From AP-15 sp963755435 (GTDB taxonomy: Bacteria > Pseudomonadota > Alphaproteobacteria > ATCC43930 > CGMCC-115725): 64,000 nt of DNA. The position numbers were made by a program, and so were the translations under genes. Shown here one piece after another: positions 8,483 through 17,900 of the stretch (the first letter of the stretch is position 1; each line of letters opens with the position of its first letter). Location of the stretch: NCBI GenBank assembly GCA_963755435.1, contig CAVWJX010000005.1:124001-188000 (forward strand), written 5' to 3'. The notes under the pieces are model-generated. The model did not search any database. It saw nothing but the letters and a program-made list of their open reading frames with translations, and was not told where the DNA came from.

Positions 8483-9601
8483 ATGATGTCGGGACGGCTG
8501 CCGGTGCAGCTCGCAAGAACCCTGTCCGCCTACATCGCCCGCCAGTTTTTCGGGTGGTTCTGCGGAGTCTTTGGGGCGATCGCGGTCATCACCTTTCTGG
8601 CCGATTATGTCGAGCTGATCCGCCGCGGCGGCGAGAAGCCGCGGGCGACCCTGGGGCGGCTGTTCCTGATGGCTCTGCTACAGTCGCCGCAAACCGCGCA
8701 GGAAGCGCTGCCGTTTGCCGTGCTCTTCGGCACCATGCTCGCGTTCTGGCGGCTGACCCGCAACAACGAGCTGGTCGTGGCGCGGGCGGCCGGCGTATCG
8801 GTCTGGCAATTTCTTGTCCCGGCTGTGCTGGTGGCCTTGCTGGTCGGCATTTTCGCGGTAACGGTTTTCAATCCGATCGCCTCAGTGGCCGAAGCCAGGT
8901 TCGAACAGCTCGAAAGCAGCGTCTTTAATCAGGGGGCCGACGAGCTGTCGTTATCGAGCGCGGGCTTGTGGCTGCGCCAGAGCGACGAGGCCGGCAATCA
9001 GATCATCATCCATGCCGGCCGGCTGGCGTCCCCGGATTTGGTGCTGGGCGATGTGACGTTGTTCTTTTTCAACCATCGGACCCAGTTCACCGCGCGCATC
9101 GACGCCCGCACCGCACGGCTCGAAGCCGGCGACTGGCTGATCGGGGACGGGATGCGCTGGCGGCCGGACCAGCCGCCCCAAGCGTTTTCGCAATGGCGCC
9201 TGCCCACCCAGCTGACCCTGCACCGAATTGAGGAGAGCGTCGCTTCCCCGGACACGATATCATTTTGGGAACTGCCGCGTTTTATCACCTTGCTCGAGGA
9301 ATCGGGTTTCTCCGCGCAACGCCATCGCCTGCATTACGACGTACTGTTGGCGCGCCCGTTTCTGCTGTGCGCAATGGTGCTGGTCGCGGCGGTCTTCAGC
9401 TTGCGCATGCAGCGGCGCGGCGGGGTCACCATTATGATCATCGGCGGCGTGGCTGCCGGGTTTTTTCTCTATGTGCTGTCCGACGTCATCTTTGCCCTGG
9501 GGATCTCGGCCAAAGTCCCGATCGTGCTCGCCGCCTGGACCCCGACCGGGGTGAGCCTGATCTTCGGCGCCACGACCCTGCTTCATCTGGAAGACGGTTG
9601 A
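8483..9601 (+). CDS. lptG: LPS export ABC transporter permease LptG
   Basis: A 372-residue YjgP/YjgQ-family permease, partner of LptF. The early segment LSAYIARQFFGWFCGVFGAI and the coupling region NNELVVARAAGVSVWQFLVP (the cytoplasmic helix contacting LptB) are typical, followed by the periplasmic domain and a C-terminal membrane bundle. The stop is separated from lptF by only eight bases before ATG 8483 (ATG 8486 and GTG 8480 also possible). Its TGA overlaps the ATG of lptD by one base (TGATG), indicating translational coupling. Confidence 0.94.
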   Translation: MMSGRLPVQLARTLSAYIARQFFGWFCGVFGAIAVITFLADYVELIRRGGEKPRATLGRLFLMALLQSPQTAQEALPFAVLFGTMLAFWRLTRNNELVVARAAGVSVWQFLVPAVLVALLVGIFAVTVFNPIASVAEARFEQLESSVFNQGADELSLSSAGLWLRQSDEAGNQIIIHAGRLASPDLVLGDVTLFFFNHRTQFTARIDARTARLEAGDWLIGDGMRWRPDQPPQAFSQWRLPTQLTLHRIEESVASPDTISFWELPRFITLLEESGFSAQRHRLHYDVLLARPFLLCAMVLVAAVFSLRMQRRGGVTIMIIGGVAAGFFLYVLSDVIFALGISAKVPIVLAAWTPTGVSLIFGATTLLHLEDG

Positions 9602-11973
9602 TGGGAGAGGGGCGGGGCCTCCACCATTGCTGGCGCGGTCCTTGCTCCTTCTTTTGGCGGCGCCTCGCCGGTGCCCTGTTGGGCGCTGTCGTTGCGATCG
9701 CAGCCGCGGCCCCGGCCCGCGCCCAGTTCAGCGCGGCCGGGCCTTCGAAGCAGAACTCCCACGCCCCGATCGTGGTCCGCGCCGACGAGATCGAATACGA
9801 CCAGGACCTGGCGCTGACGATTGCCCGCGGGCATGTCGAAATCGCCCAGAACGGCGAGGTTCTGCTCGCCGACATTGTGACCTACAACCAGCGCACCGAC
9901 ACCCTCACCGCATCGGGCCATGTCAGCCTGTCGCAGCCGACCGGCGAGATCCTGTTCGCCGACTACATGGAGCTGCGCCGCGCCATGAATGACGGCTTTG
10001 CCACCAATGTGCGCATGCTGCTCGCCGACCGCTCGCGGCTAGCGGCCAACACCGCGCGCCTGACCAACGGGGTTCGCACCGAGCTGCGCCGCGCCGTCTT
10101 CTCGCCCTGCGATTTGTGCCGCAAAGACCCGAGCGCGCCGCCCGAATGGCAGCTCAGGGCGCGCGAAATCGAGCACGACAGAGAGCTGCACCTGGTCGAG
10201 TTCCGCGACGCTACGATGCAGATCGAGGGCTGGCCGGTGTTCTACACGCCCTACCTCTCGGCCCCCGACCCGACGGTCAAGCGTGCCACCGGGTTGCTGC
10301 CGCCATCATTCGGAAATTCGAGCTCGGTCGGCGAGTTTGTCACCATTCCCTATTTTCTGGTGCTCGGACCGGACAAGGATCTGACCCTGGCACCCCGCTT
10401 CACCACCAAGGCCGGGCCGTTGCTCGGAACCGAATACGAAGAGCGCTTCGGCAACGGGATGATCGATGCGATCGGCAGCGTCAATTTCAGCGATCCCAAC
10501 GTCAGCGGCGGAAACGACAAGCAGCTGCGCGGCAATATCAACGAGCACAGCGTATTCGATCTCAACGAGAATTGGCGAACTGGACTCGACCTGCAACGCG
10601 TCTCCGACCAGAACTATCTGCTGCAATTCGGCTTTGGCAACCCGCTGCTGAACGCCGAGATCAGCCGCGGCTACCTGGAAGGGTTCGGCGCACGCTCCTC
10701 GACCGACGTTGACGCCTATGCCTTTCAGCCGCTGGTTACCGGCCTCAGCACCTCGACCCAGCCGATCGTGCTGCCGGTGATCAACCGCAACTGGCAGAGC
10801 CAGCCCGACCAATTCGGCGGGCGCTGGAACCTCAACGCCAATCTCTTGAACATCGTCCGGCCGGTCGGGACCCAGACCAAGCGCATCTCGCTCGGCTCGG
10901 AATGGGAGCGCAGCTTTCGCGACGGCATCGGCGGCCAATACCTGTTTACCGCCAGCCTGCGCGGCGACGGCTACGCGGTCAACGATCTGAGCCCGGCCTC
11001 CAACCCCGATCTGCCCTCGGCGTATTTCCCGGTCAACGGAGTGCCGGCGGTCGCTCCGATAAGTCCGAACTTCACCACCGGACGCGCCTTTCCGCAAGTC
11101 GGGCTCAAATGGAGCTACCCGCTAATCGATCCCGGCCAAACCTTGACCCCGCTGATCGAGCCGATCGTCGGGGTCTATGCCGGACCGGGTGGCGGCAACC
11201 AGCACCGCATTCCGAACGAGGATAGCCTGTCCTTCAACTATGACGATTCGCTGTTGTTCCGCCCCGACCGCCTGGCCGGCTATGACATCCTCGATACCGG
11301 CCAGCGGGTCGATTACGGCACCAAGCTCGGCCTTTACGACAGCTCGGGCGGCAGCTATCGGATGCTGGTCGGACAAAGCTACCGGGCCGAGACCAATCCG
11401 TTTCTGCCGCCGGGCTCGGGCGCCGAGCAGCGGCTCTCCGACGTGGTCGGGCGGGTCGTCCTGTCGCCGAGCTCCTATCTCGATCTGATTTATCGTTTCC
11501 GCCTTTCCTCGAGCAATCTGAGCTTTCGCGAACAGCAGGCCGCGATCAGCACTGGGCCGCAGAATTTGCGGGTCAGCGTCAATTACGCACTGATCCCGGC
11601 GCAGGTCGCCAGCGATGTCGTAACCAACCCGTTCACCGGGCAAAACATTCTTTACGGCAAGCAGGAGCAGATCTCGTTTGCGACAACCGCCAAGCTGACC
11701 CGCTATTGGTCGGTTCAGGGCAACGAGACGCTGAATCTCGGCAACAGCTCCAACCTGGTCAACGGGGTGGCGACGCCGCAATCGAGCGGCTCCAGCCTTT
11801 ATGCGTCGGTCTCCGCGATCTACCAGGATGAATGCGTGGCGTTTATCGGCTCGGTAACCCAATCCGGGATCCGCAACGGCGCGGTGACACCGGGCGTGGG
11901 CGTGCTGTTCAGCGTCGTATTCAAGGACCTCGGGGAGGTCGGCGGCACCGTCGCAACCTTGGGCGGCGGGTGA
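9601..11973 (+). CDS. lptD: LPS-assembly outer-membrane protein LptD
   Basis: A 790-residue outer-membrane protein. A signal peptide ends near PARA/QF (about residue 41, after a hydrophobic run LAGALLGAVVAIAAAA). The N-terminal LptA/OstA-like domain follows (IVVRADEIEYDQDLALTIAR, then ASGHVSLSQPTGEILFADYM), then the large C-terminal barrel rich in alternating beta-strand segments. It receives lipopolysaccharide from the periplasmic bridge and inserts it in the outer leaflet. A CDLCRKD motif lies at the domain junction; other cysteines are few, so the disulphide pattern differs from E. coli. The start at 9601 overlaps the lptG stop; the open frame upstream lies inside lptG and is rejected. Confidence 0.94.
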   Translation: MGEGRGLHHCWRGPCSFFWRRLAGALLGAVVAIAAAAPARAQFSAAGPSKQNSHAPIVVRADEIEYDQDLALTIARGHVEIAQNGEVLLADIVTYNQRTDTLTASGHVSLSQPTGEILFADYMELRRAMNDGFATNVRMLLADRSRLAANTARLTNGVRTELRRAVFSPCDLCRKDPSAPPEWQLRAREIEHDRELHLVEFRDATMQIEGWPVFYTPYLSAPDPTVKRATGLLPPSFGNSSSVGEFVTIPYFLVLGPDKDLTLAPRFTTKAGPLLGTEYEERFGNGMIDAIGSVNFSDPNVSGGNDKQLRGNINEHSVFDLNENWRTGLDLQRVSDQNYLLQFGFGNPLLNAEISRGYLEGFGARSSTDVDAYAFQPLVTGLSTSTQPIVLPVINRNWQSQPDQFGGRWNLNANLLNIVRPVGTQTKRISLGSEWERSFRDGIGGQYLFTASLRGDGYAVNDLSPASNPDLPSAYFPVNGVPAVAPISPNFTTGRAFPQVGLKWSYPLIDPGQTLTPLIEPIVGVYAGPGGGNQHRIPNEDSLSFNYDDSLLFRPDRLAGYDILDTGQRVDYGTKLGLYDSSGGSYRMLVGQSYRAETNPFLPPGSGAEQRLSDVVGRVVLSPSSYLDLIYRFRLSSSNLSFREQQAAISTGPQNLRVSVNYALIPAQVASDVVTNPFTGQNILYGKQEQISFATTAKLTRYWSVQGNETLNLGNSSNLVNGVATPQSSGSSLYASVSAIYQDECVAFIGSVTQSGIRNGAVTPGVGVLFSVVFKDLGEVGGTVATLGGG

Positions 11974-12156
11974 GCGTTCGATGTGACCGGCGCCATCCGA
12001 TGTTCCGCGGCATGCTCTCTTGGTTGCTTCCGACCCATTCGCCAACCGGATAACGCGATGCAACAAGCTCGCTGCAGGGTAGATGCGGGTTGGCGACAGC
12101 GCCGCTCGGGAAGTGTAGGATGGGTTACTCACTGGCGTCGCGGGAGCTGCCGATCG

Positions 12157-13485
12157 ATGAAGACAAAGCGCTGGTTTTGGCTGATCTTGTGTGTCTTGGG
12201 CGGCCTTGTGCCGGGTCTGGCGCCTAGCCTTGCGGCCTCGCCGCGCGCGCCGCTGCCGCGGGCGGCGCCGCCGCACGCCGGCCCCTATCCCGAAATCCGC
12301 ATCGCGGCGGTCGTCAACGACGAGGTGATCTCGGTTTCCGATCTCGCTTCGCGCATCCGCATGATCTTGCTGTCGACCGCCATTCCGGATACGCCGCAAG
12401 CACGCCAGCGCCTCGCCGCGCGGGTGCTGCGGACCTTGATCGACGAGCGGCTGCAGATCGAGGAGGCCAAGCGCAAGAACATCACCGCTACCTCGGCCGA
12501 GGTGCAGAAGGCGATTTCCGGGATCGAGCGGCAGAACAACATGAAGCCTGGCCAGCTCGACCAGGTTCTGAAGAGCAATGGGATCGAGCCCGACGCGCTG
12601 ATCCAGCAGGTCACGGCGGCGATCGTCTGGGCAAAACTGGTGCGGCAGCTCGCGGCTGATACCGACCCGGTCTCCGACGCCGAAGTCGACGAGACCTTGA
12701 AGCGGCTAAAGCAAGACCAGAACCAGCCGCAAAGCCGGGTCGCGGAAATTTTCCTGGCGGTCGACAACCCCCAGGATGATTCGCAAGTCGAGGCCCTGGC
12801 CGAACGGCTGATCGCGCAGATGAAACAGGGTGCCCGCTTTTCCGCGGTGGCCCAGCAATTCTCGCAATCGGCAACCGCCGCTGTCGGCGGCGATATCGGC
12901 TGGATCCAGCCTGCCGAGCTCAGCCCGCCGCTCGCTAAGGCGGTAGCCCAGATGAGCCCGGGCGAACTGTCCCCGCCGATCCGGACCCCGGCCGGCTACT
13001 ACATCCTCCTGGTTCTCGATCGGCGCAACGAGGGCGCCGCCGCCGGTCCGCAGGACACCCTGCTGCACATCGTGCAGGTGGTCTTTCCGCTGTCGCCACA
13101 AGCAAGCTCGGACGCGCGCCGCGCTGCCTTGGCCGAGGCGGAAGCGGCCAGAAACAACGCCAAGAGCTGCGCTGACATGTTGAGGATCGGCAGGGCCGAG
13201 GCGCCTCAGCTGTCGAGTGAGGGCGATCTTCGCCTCAGCCAGATTGCTCCGGCGATGCGCAGCCTGGTGCTCGGGCTCGGGATCGAAAAACCCTCGGAGC
13301 CGATCATGCAGAAGAATGGCGTCGGCGTAATCATGGTCTGCAGCAAGACCGACGCGAGCTCGAAACCGGTCGTCGAGACCCGCGACGATGTGTACCAGAC
13401 CCTGATGCGCGAGCGTCTCGACGCGCTGGCGCGCCGCTATATGCGCGACCTGCGGCGCAATGCGTTCGTCGATGTGCGGGTGTGA
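12157..13485 (+). CDS. surA: Periplasmic peptidyl-prolyl isomerase/chaperone SurA
   Basis: A 442-residue periplasmic chaperone for outer-membrane proteins such as LptD. Signal peptide MKTKRWFWLILCVLGGLVPG with cleavage near LAAS. Then comes the SurA N-terminal domain (IRIAAVVNDEVISVSDLASR), one clear parvulin domain (about residues 185-290, SRVAEIFLAVDNPQDDSQ to TPAGYYILLVLDRR, including GGDIGWIQPAEL), and a weak second parvulin-like remnant with the C-terminal helix. ATG 12157 is chosen because it begins the signal peptide; upstream extension reads through non-coding sequence. The position after lptD is conserved. The stop overlaps the pdxA start. Confidence 0.92.
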   Translation: MKTKRWFWLILCVLGGLVPGLAPSLAASPRAPLPRAAPPHAGPYPEIRIAAVVNDEVISVSDLASRIRMILLSTAIPDTPQARQRLAARVLRTLIDERLQIEEAKRKNITATSAEVQKAISGIERQNNMKPGQLDQVLKSNGIEPDALIQQVTAAIVWAKLVRQLAADTDPVSDAEVDETLKRLKQDQNQPQSRVAEIFLAVDNPQDDSQVEALAERLIAQMKQGARFSAVAQQFSQSATAAVGGDIGWIQPAELSPPLAKAVAQMSPGELSPPIRTPAGYYILLVLDRRNEGAAAGPQDTLLHIVQVVFPLSPQASSDARRAALAEAEAARNNAKSCADMLRIGRAEAPQLSSEGDLRLSQIAPAMRSLVLGLGIEKPSEPIMQKNGVGVIMVCSKTDASSKPVVETRDDVYQTLMRERLDALARRYMRDLRRNAFVDVRV

Positions 13486-14489
13486 GCGTCGTGGGGTTGC
13501 CGCTGGCGCTGACCATGGGCGAACCCGCCGGGATCGGCGGTGAGATCGCGCTGAAAGCCTGGCTCGGCCGCGACCGGGACATCCCCGCCTTCTATATAAT
13601 CGACGATCCGGACCGCCTTGCGGGGCTGGCTGCCGATCTCGGCTGGCCGGCAACGGTCCGGGCGATCGACATGCCGGAACAGGCGAGTGAAATTTTTGCC
13701 GATGCGCTGCCAGTGGTGCCCATCGGCACAGTGCTGCACGGCCGGCCGGGCCGACCTGATCCCGCCGACGCAGCAGCCATAGTGGGATCGATCGAAGTTG
13801 CGGTCGCCAATGTCCGCGACGGCCGCGCCGCGGCGCTCGTCACCAACCCGATCCACAAGGACAGCCTCTACCGCGCCGGGTTTCGCCATCCCGGCCACAC
13901 CGAATACCTGTCCGAGCTCGCCGGAGCGGGCGCGACCCCGGTCATGATGCTGGCCTGCCCCGAGCTGCGCGTCGTTCCGGTCACGATCCATCTGGCCCTG
14001 CGACGGGCGGCCGAGAGCCTGACCGCCGCGGCCATAGTCGACGCCGGCCGCATCACCGCGGCCGCTCTGCACCGCGATTTCGGCATCGCCGCCCCGGTCC
14101 TGGCGATCGCCGGGCTCAATCCGCATGCCGGCGAAGCCGGCGCGCTCGGCCGCGAGGAGATCGACATCATCGCCCCGGCCGTCGCCGCGCTGCAGGCGCT
14201 GGGGATCGACGCGCGCGGCCCGCTGGCGGCCGACACGATGTTTCACGCCGAGGCGCGCCGATCCTATGACGCGGCCTTGTGCATGTATCACGACCAGGCG
14301 CTGATTCCGATCAAGACCATCGACTTCGATGGCGGGGTCAACGTCACCCTGGGGCTGCCGTTTGTGCGCACCTCGCCGGATCACGGCACCGCCTTCGCGA
14401 TCGCCGGGCGCGGGGTGGCGCGCGAGGGGAGCCTGGTTGCCGCGCTGCGGCTGGCGGCCGACATGGCGCGGCGCCGGGGTCGGCGCTGA
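13482..14489 (+). CDS. pdxA: 4-hydroxythreonine-4-phosphate dehydrogenase
   Basis: A 335-residue NAD-dependent enzyme of pyridoxal phosphate biosynthesis (DXP-dependent route). Family signatures are the N-terminal LALTMGEPAGIGGEIALKAW, the metal-binding PGHTEYLSELAG, GLNPHAGEAGALGREE and YHDQALIPIKT, with metal-ligand histidines present in each. The GTG start (13482-13484) overlaps the surA TGA (13483-13485), a coupling overlap. The surA-pdxA-ksgA order is the same as in E. coli. Confidence 0.96.
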   Translation: MSVVGLPLALTMGEPAGIGGEIALKAWLGRDRDIPAFYIIDDPDRLAGLAADLGWPATVRAIDMPEQASEIFADALPVVPIGTVLHGRPGRPDPADAAAIVGSIEVAVANVRDGRAAALVTNPIHKDSLYRAGFRHPGHTEYLSELAGAGATPVMMLACPELRVVPVTIHLALRRAAESLTAAAIVDAGRITAAALHRDFGIAAPVLAIAGLNPHAGEAGALGREEIDIIAPAVAALQALGIDARGPLAADTMFHAEARRSYDAALCMYHDQALIPIKTIDFDGGVNVTLGLPFVRTSPDHGTAFAIAGRGVAREGSLVAALRLAADMARRRGRR

Positions 14490-14490
14490 G

Positions 14491-15336
14491 GTGGATGGGC
14501 CGGCGCCGGCCAGCCTGCCGCCGCTGCGCGAGGTCATCGCCCGATATGGGATCGCGGCCCGGCGGCGGCTTGGGCAAAATTTCCTGCTCGACCTCAACCT
14601 GACTGCCAAGATCGCCCGCGCCGCGGGATCTTTGACGGAGGCCACGGTCGTCGAGATCGGCGCCGGCCCCGGCGGCCTGACCCGCGCGCTCCTGGCCGAA
14701 GGCGCCTGCCGTGTCGTCGCCGTCGAGCGCGATCCGCGCTGCCTGGCGGCGCTGACCGAACTCGCCGCGGCCTTTCCCGGGCGTCTCGAGCTCGTCGCCG
14801 GCGACGCGCTGCGGCTGAACCCGGCCGCCTTGGCGCCGCCGCCGCGCAAGATCGTCGCCAACCTGCCCTACAACATCGCCACCCCGTTGCTGCTCGGTTG
14901 GCTCGACCGGATTGGCGATTTCGACAGCCTGACCCTGATGTTCCAGCGTGAGGTGGCGCTGCGCCTCGTCGCGGCGCCACGAACCAAGGCCTATGGACGG
15001 CTGTCGGTGCTGACGCAGTGGCTCGCCCTGCCCCGCCTGTTGTTCGATTTGCCGGCGCGGGCCTTCACCCCGCCACCCAAGGTGGTGTCGAGCGTGGTCG
15101 CGATCGTGCCCCGCCCCGCCCCATTGGCCGCGGCGGCGAAGCCCGCGCTCGAACAGATCACCGCCGCTGCCTTTGGTCAGCGCCGCAAGATGCTGCGGTC
15201 GAGCCTCGAATCGCTCGGGGTCCCGGTCGCTCCCCTGCTCGAACGCGCCGGGGTGGCGGCAACGGCGCGGGCCGAGGAGCTGTCGATTGCCGAATTCTGC
15301 GCGCTCGCCCGCGCGTTGGAACAGGGGATCGGCTGA
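14491..15336 (+). CDS. rsmA: 16S rRNA dimethyladenosine methyltransferase KsgA/RsmA
   Basis: About 281 residues. It dimethylates two adjacent adenines in helix 45 of 16S rRNA during small-subunit assembly. The conserved RRRLGQNFLLD, the SAM-binding EIGAGPGGLTRALL, and catalytic NLPYNIATPLL motifs are all present. The start is GTG 14491, two bases after the pdxA stop; the frame extends upstream inside pdxA but that stretch has no family similarity. It closes the lptF-to-ksgA run. Confidence 0.95.
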   Translation: MDGPAPASLPPLREVIARYGIAARRRLGQNFLLDLNLTAKIARAAGSLTEATVVEIGAGPGGLTRALLAEGACRVVAVERDPRCLAALTELAAAFPGRLELVAGDALRLNPAALAPPPRKIVANLPYNIATPLLLGWLDRIGDFDSLTLMFQREVALRLVAAPRTKAYGRLSVLTQWLALPRLLFDLPARAFTPPPKVVSSVVAIVPRPAPLAAAAKPALEQITAAAFGQRRKMLRSSLESLGVPVAPLLERAGVAATARAEELSIAEFCALARALEQGIG

Positions 15337-15496
15337 TCGCGATCGCCGAGCGACGTTGCACAAATCCGCGAAGCCTCAGTGGGCCCGATTGTCGCCAAAG
15401 TGAAACCAGCCGCGCGCAGGCTCGTACCGCTCATCGGGTCGACCCATATCAGCGTTGGCCCGAACCTTGCGCTTGCCACTTGCTTCGGAGAGTTCG

Positions 15497-17875
15497 ATGC
15501 CCGATCCGTTGTCGCCCGACCTTCTCGACAAGATGCACGCCTATTGGCGCGCCGCGAACTATCTTTCGGTCGGACAGATCTACCTTAAGGACAATCCGCT
15601 GCTCGAGACCCCGCTAAAGCTGGAGGATATCAAGCCGCGGCTGCTCGGGCATTGGGGAACGACAACGGGGTTGAACTTTCTTTACGTTCACCTGAACCGA
15701 CTGATCAAAGACAACGATCTGAACATGATTTATGTGATCGGGCCGGGTCACGGCGGGCCGGGCCTGGTGGCGCACACTTATCTTGAAGGCTCCTACACCG
15801 AGCGCTATCCGGCGATCGAACGCAGCCGGAATGGTCTGCACCGGCTGTTTCGGCAATTTTCCTGGCCTTACGGCGTCCCCAGTCACGTCGCGCCGGAGAC
15901 GCCGGGATCGATCCATGAGGGCGGCGAACTCGGCTATTCGCTGCTCCACGCCTACGGTGCGGCGTTCGACAATCCGGATCTGATCGTCAGCTGCATCATC
16001 GGCGATGGCGAGGCCGAAACCGGCCCGCTGGCCGCCAGCTGGCACTCCAACAAATTTCTGAACCCGGCGCGCGACGGCGCGGTTTTGCCGATCCTGCATT
16101 TGAACGGGTTCAAGATCGCCAATCCGACGGTGCTGGCCCGCATCGGCCGCGACGAGCTCGCCGATCTATTGCGAGGCTACGGCTACGAACCGCATTTCGT
16201 CGAGGGCGACGATCCGCCGATTATGCATCAATTGCTGGCCGGCACGCTCGATACGATTTTGGCACGGATTCGCGAGATCCAGGGTGCCGCACGCGCCGGC
16301 GACGCGCAGCAGGTAGATGGGGCCGAGAACCCGCGGCGCCCGCGCTGGCCGATGCTCGTCTTCCGCTCGCCCAAGGGGTGGACCGGCCCCAAATTCGTCG
16401 ACGGCAAGCCGGTCGAGGGCACCTGGCGGGCGCATCAGGTGCCGCTCACCGATTTTTCCAACCCGGAACACCTGCGGCAGCTCGAAGCGTGGATGAAGAG
16501 CTATCGGCCGCACGAGCTGTTCGACGAACGCGGCAAGTTCCGCGACGAATTCGCACTATTGGCGCCGACCGGTCAGCGCCGCATGGGCTCCAATCCGCAC
16601 GCCAATGGCGGAGAATTGATGGTGCCGCTGGCGATGCCGCACTTTCGCGACCATGCAATCGAGATTCCCGCGCCGGGGATCGTGCGGGCCGAGGCGACGC
16701 GCAATTTGGGCAAGTTTCTGCGCGATGTGATGAAGCTGAACCTCGGCCAACAGAATTTCCGCCTGTTTGGACCGGACGAGACCGCGTCAAACCGGCTGGA
16801 GGCGGTCTATGAGGTCGCCGGCAAGGAATGGATGGCTGAGATCGAAGAGGTAGATGTCGATCTCGACCCCAATGGCCGGGTGATGGAGGTACTGAGCGAA
16901 CATCTGTGCCAAGGCTGGCTCGAAGGCTATCTGCTGACTGGGCGCCATGGTCTGTTCTCGTGCTACGAAGCCTTTATCCACATTGTCAACTCGATGGTCA
17001 ACCAGCACGCCAAATGGCTGAAGGTCTGCCATAATATTCCGTGGCGCAAACCGATCGCCTCGTTGAACTATCTGCTGACCTCGCATGTCTGGCGTCAGGA
17101 CCATAACGGCTTTTCGCATCAGGATCCGGGCTTTATCGATCATCTGGCGAACAAGAAGGCCGATGTGGTGCGGATCTATCTGCCGCCCGACGCCAACTGC
17201 CTGCTATCGGTGGCCGATCATTGCCTGCGCACTCGCAATTACATCAATCTGATCGTCGCCGGCAAACAGCCGCAATGGCAGTGGCTCGACATCGAGGCGG
17301 CGGTTCGGCATTGCACCACCGGGCTGGGCATCTGGCAGTGGGCGAGCAACGATCAGGGCGACCCCGACGTGGTCATGGCCTGCGCCGGCGATGTGCCGAC
17401 CCTCGAAACCCTCGCCGCGGTGACCTTGCTGCGCCAATATGTTCCGGACATCCGGATCCGCGTCGTCAACGTGGTTGATCTAATGGCGCTGCAGCCCCAG
17501 TCCGAGCACCCGCACGGGTTGGAGAACCAGGATTTCGACGCGTTGTTCACAACCGACAAGCCGGTCATCTTCGCCTTCCACGGCTATCCCGCGATTATTC
17601 ATAAGCTGACCTACCGACGGCGCAATCACGACAACATTCATGTGCGCGGCTATCGCGAGGAGGGCACCACCACAACCCCGTTCGACATGGTTGTGCTGAA
17701 CAATCTCGATCGCTACCAGCTGGCGCTCGATGCGATCCGGCGGATTCCGCGGCTCGCCGATCAGGTCGAAAAGGCGACGGACCGCTACTGGACGACGATG
17801 GAGCGACACAAACTCTACATCAGCGAACATGGTGATGACATGCCCGAGGTTCGCAATTGGCGCTGGACCTCGTAA
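15497..17875 (+). CDS. xfp: Xylulose-5-phosphate/fructose-6-phosphate phosphoketolase
   Basis: A 792-residue ThDP enzyme that splits xylulose 5-phosphate or fructose 6-phosphate with phosphate into acetyl phosphate and an aldose phosphate. Clear family marks are LGHWGTTTGLNFLYVHLNRL, the GPGHGGPGLVAHTYLEGSYT segment, the ThDP/Mg motif GDGEAETGPLAASWHSNKFL and the C-terminal HGYPAIIHKLTYRRRNHDNI block. ATG 15497 has GGAGAG eight bases upstream. The gene is followed by a broken acetate kinase, the enzyme that normally turns acetyl phosphate into acetate and ATP. Confidence 0.96.
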   Translation: MPDPLSPDLLDKMHAYWRAANYLSVGQIYLKDNPLLETPLKLEDIKPRLLGHWGTTTGLNFLYVHLNRLIKDNDLNMIYVIGPGHGGPGLVAHTYLEGSYTERYPAIERSRNGLHRLFRQFSWPYGVPSHVAPETPGSIHEGGELGYSLLHAYGAAFDNPDLIVSCIIGDGEAETGPLAASWHSNKFLNPARDGAVLPILHLNGFKIANPTVLARIGRDELADLLRGYGYEPHFVEGDDPPIMHQLLAGTLDTILARIREIQGAARAGDAQQVDGAENPRRPRWPMLVFRSPKGWTGPKFVDGKPVEGTWRAHQVPLTDFSNPEHLRQLEAWMKSYRPHELFDERGKFRDEFALLAPTGQRRMGSNPHANGGELMVPLAMPHFRDHAIEIPAPGIVRAEATRNLGKFLRDVMKLNLGQQNFRLFGPDETASNRLEAVYEVAGKEWMAEIEEVDVDLDPNGRVMEVLSEHLCQGWLEGYLLTGRHGLFSCYEAFIHIVNSMVNQHAKWLKVCHNIPWRKPIASLNYLLTSHVWRQDHNGFSHQDPGFIDHLANKKADVVRIYLPPDANCLLSVADHCLRTRNYINLIVAGKQPQWQWLDIEAAVRHCTTGLGIWQWASNDQGDPDVVMACAGDVPTLETLAAVTLLRQYVPDIRIRVVNVVDLMALQPQSEHPHGLENQDFDALFTTDKPVIFAFHGYPAIIHKLTYRRRNHDNIHVRGYREEGTTTTPFDMVVLNNLDRYQLALDAIRRIPRLADQVEKATDRYWTTMERHKLYISEHGDDMPEVRNWRWTS

Positions 17876-17900
17876 GCGCGGCGTTGTTCGGGGCCGCCCG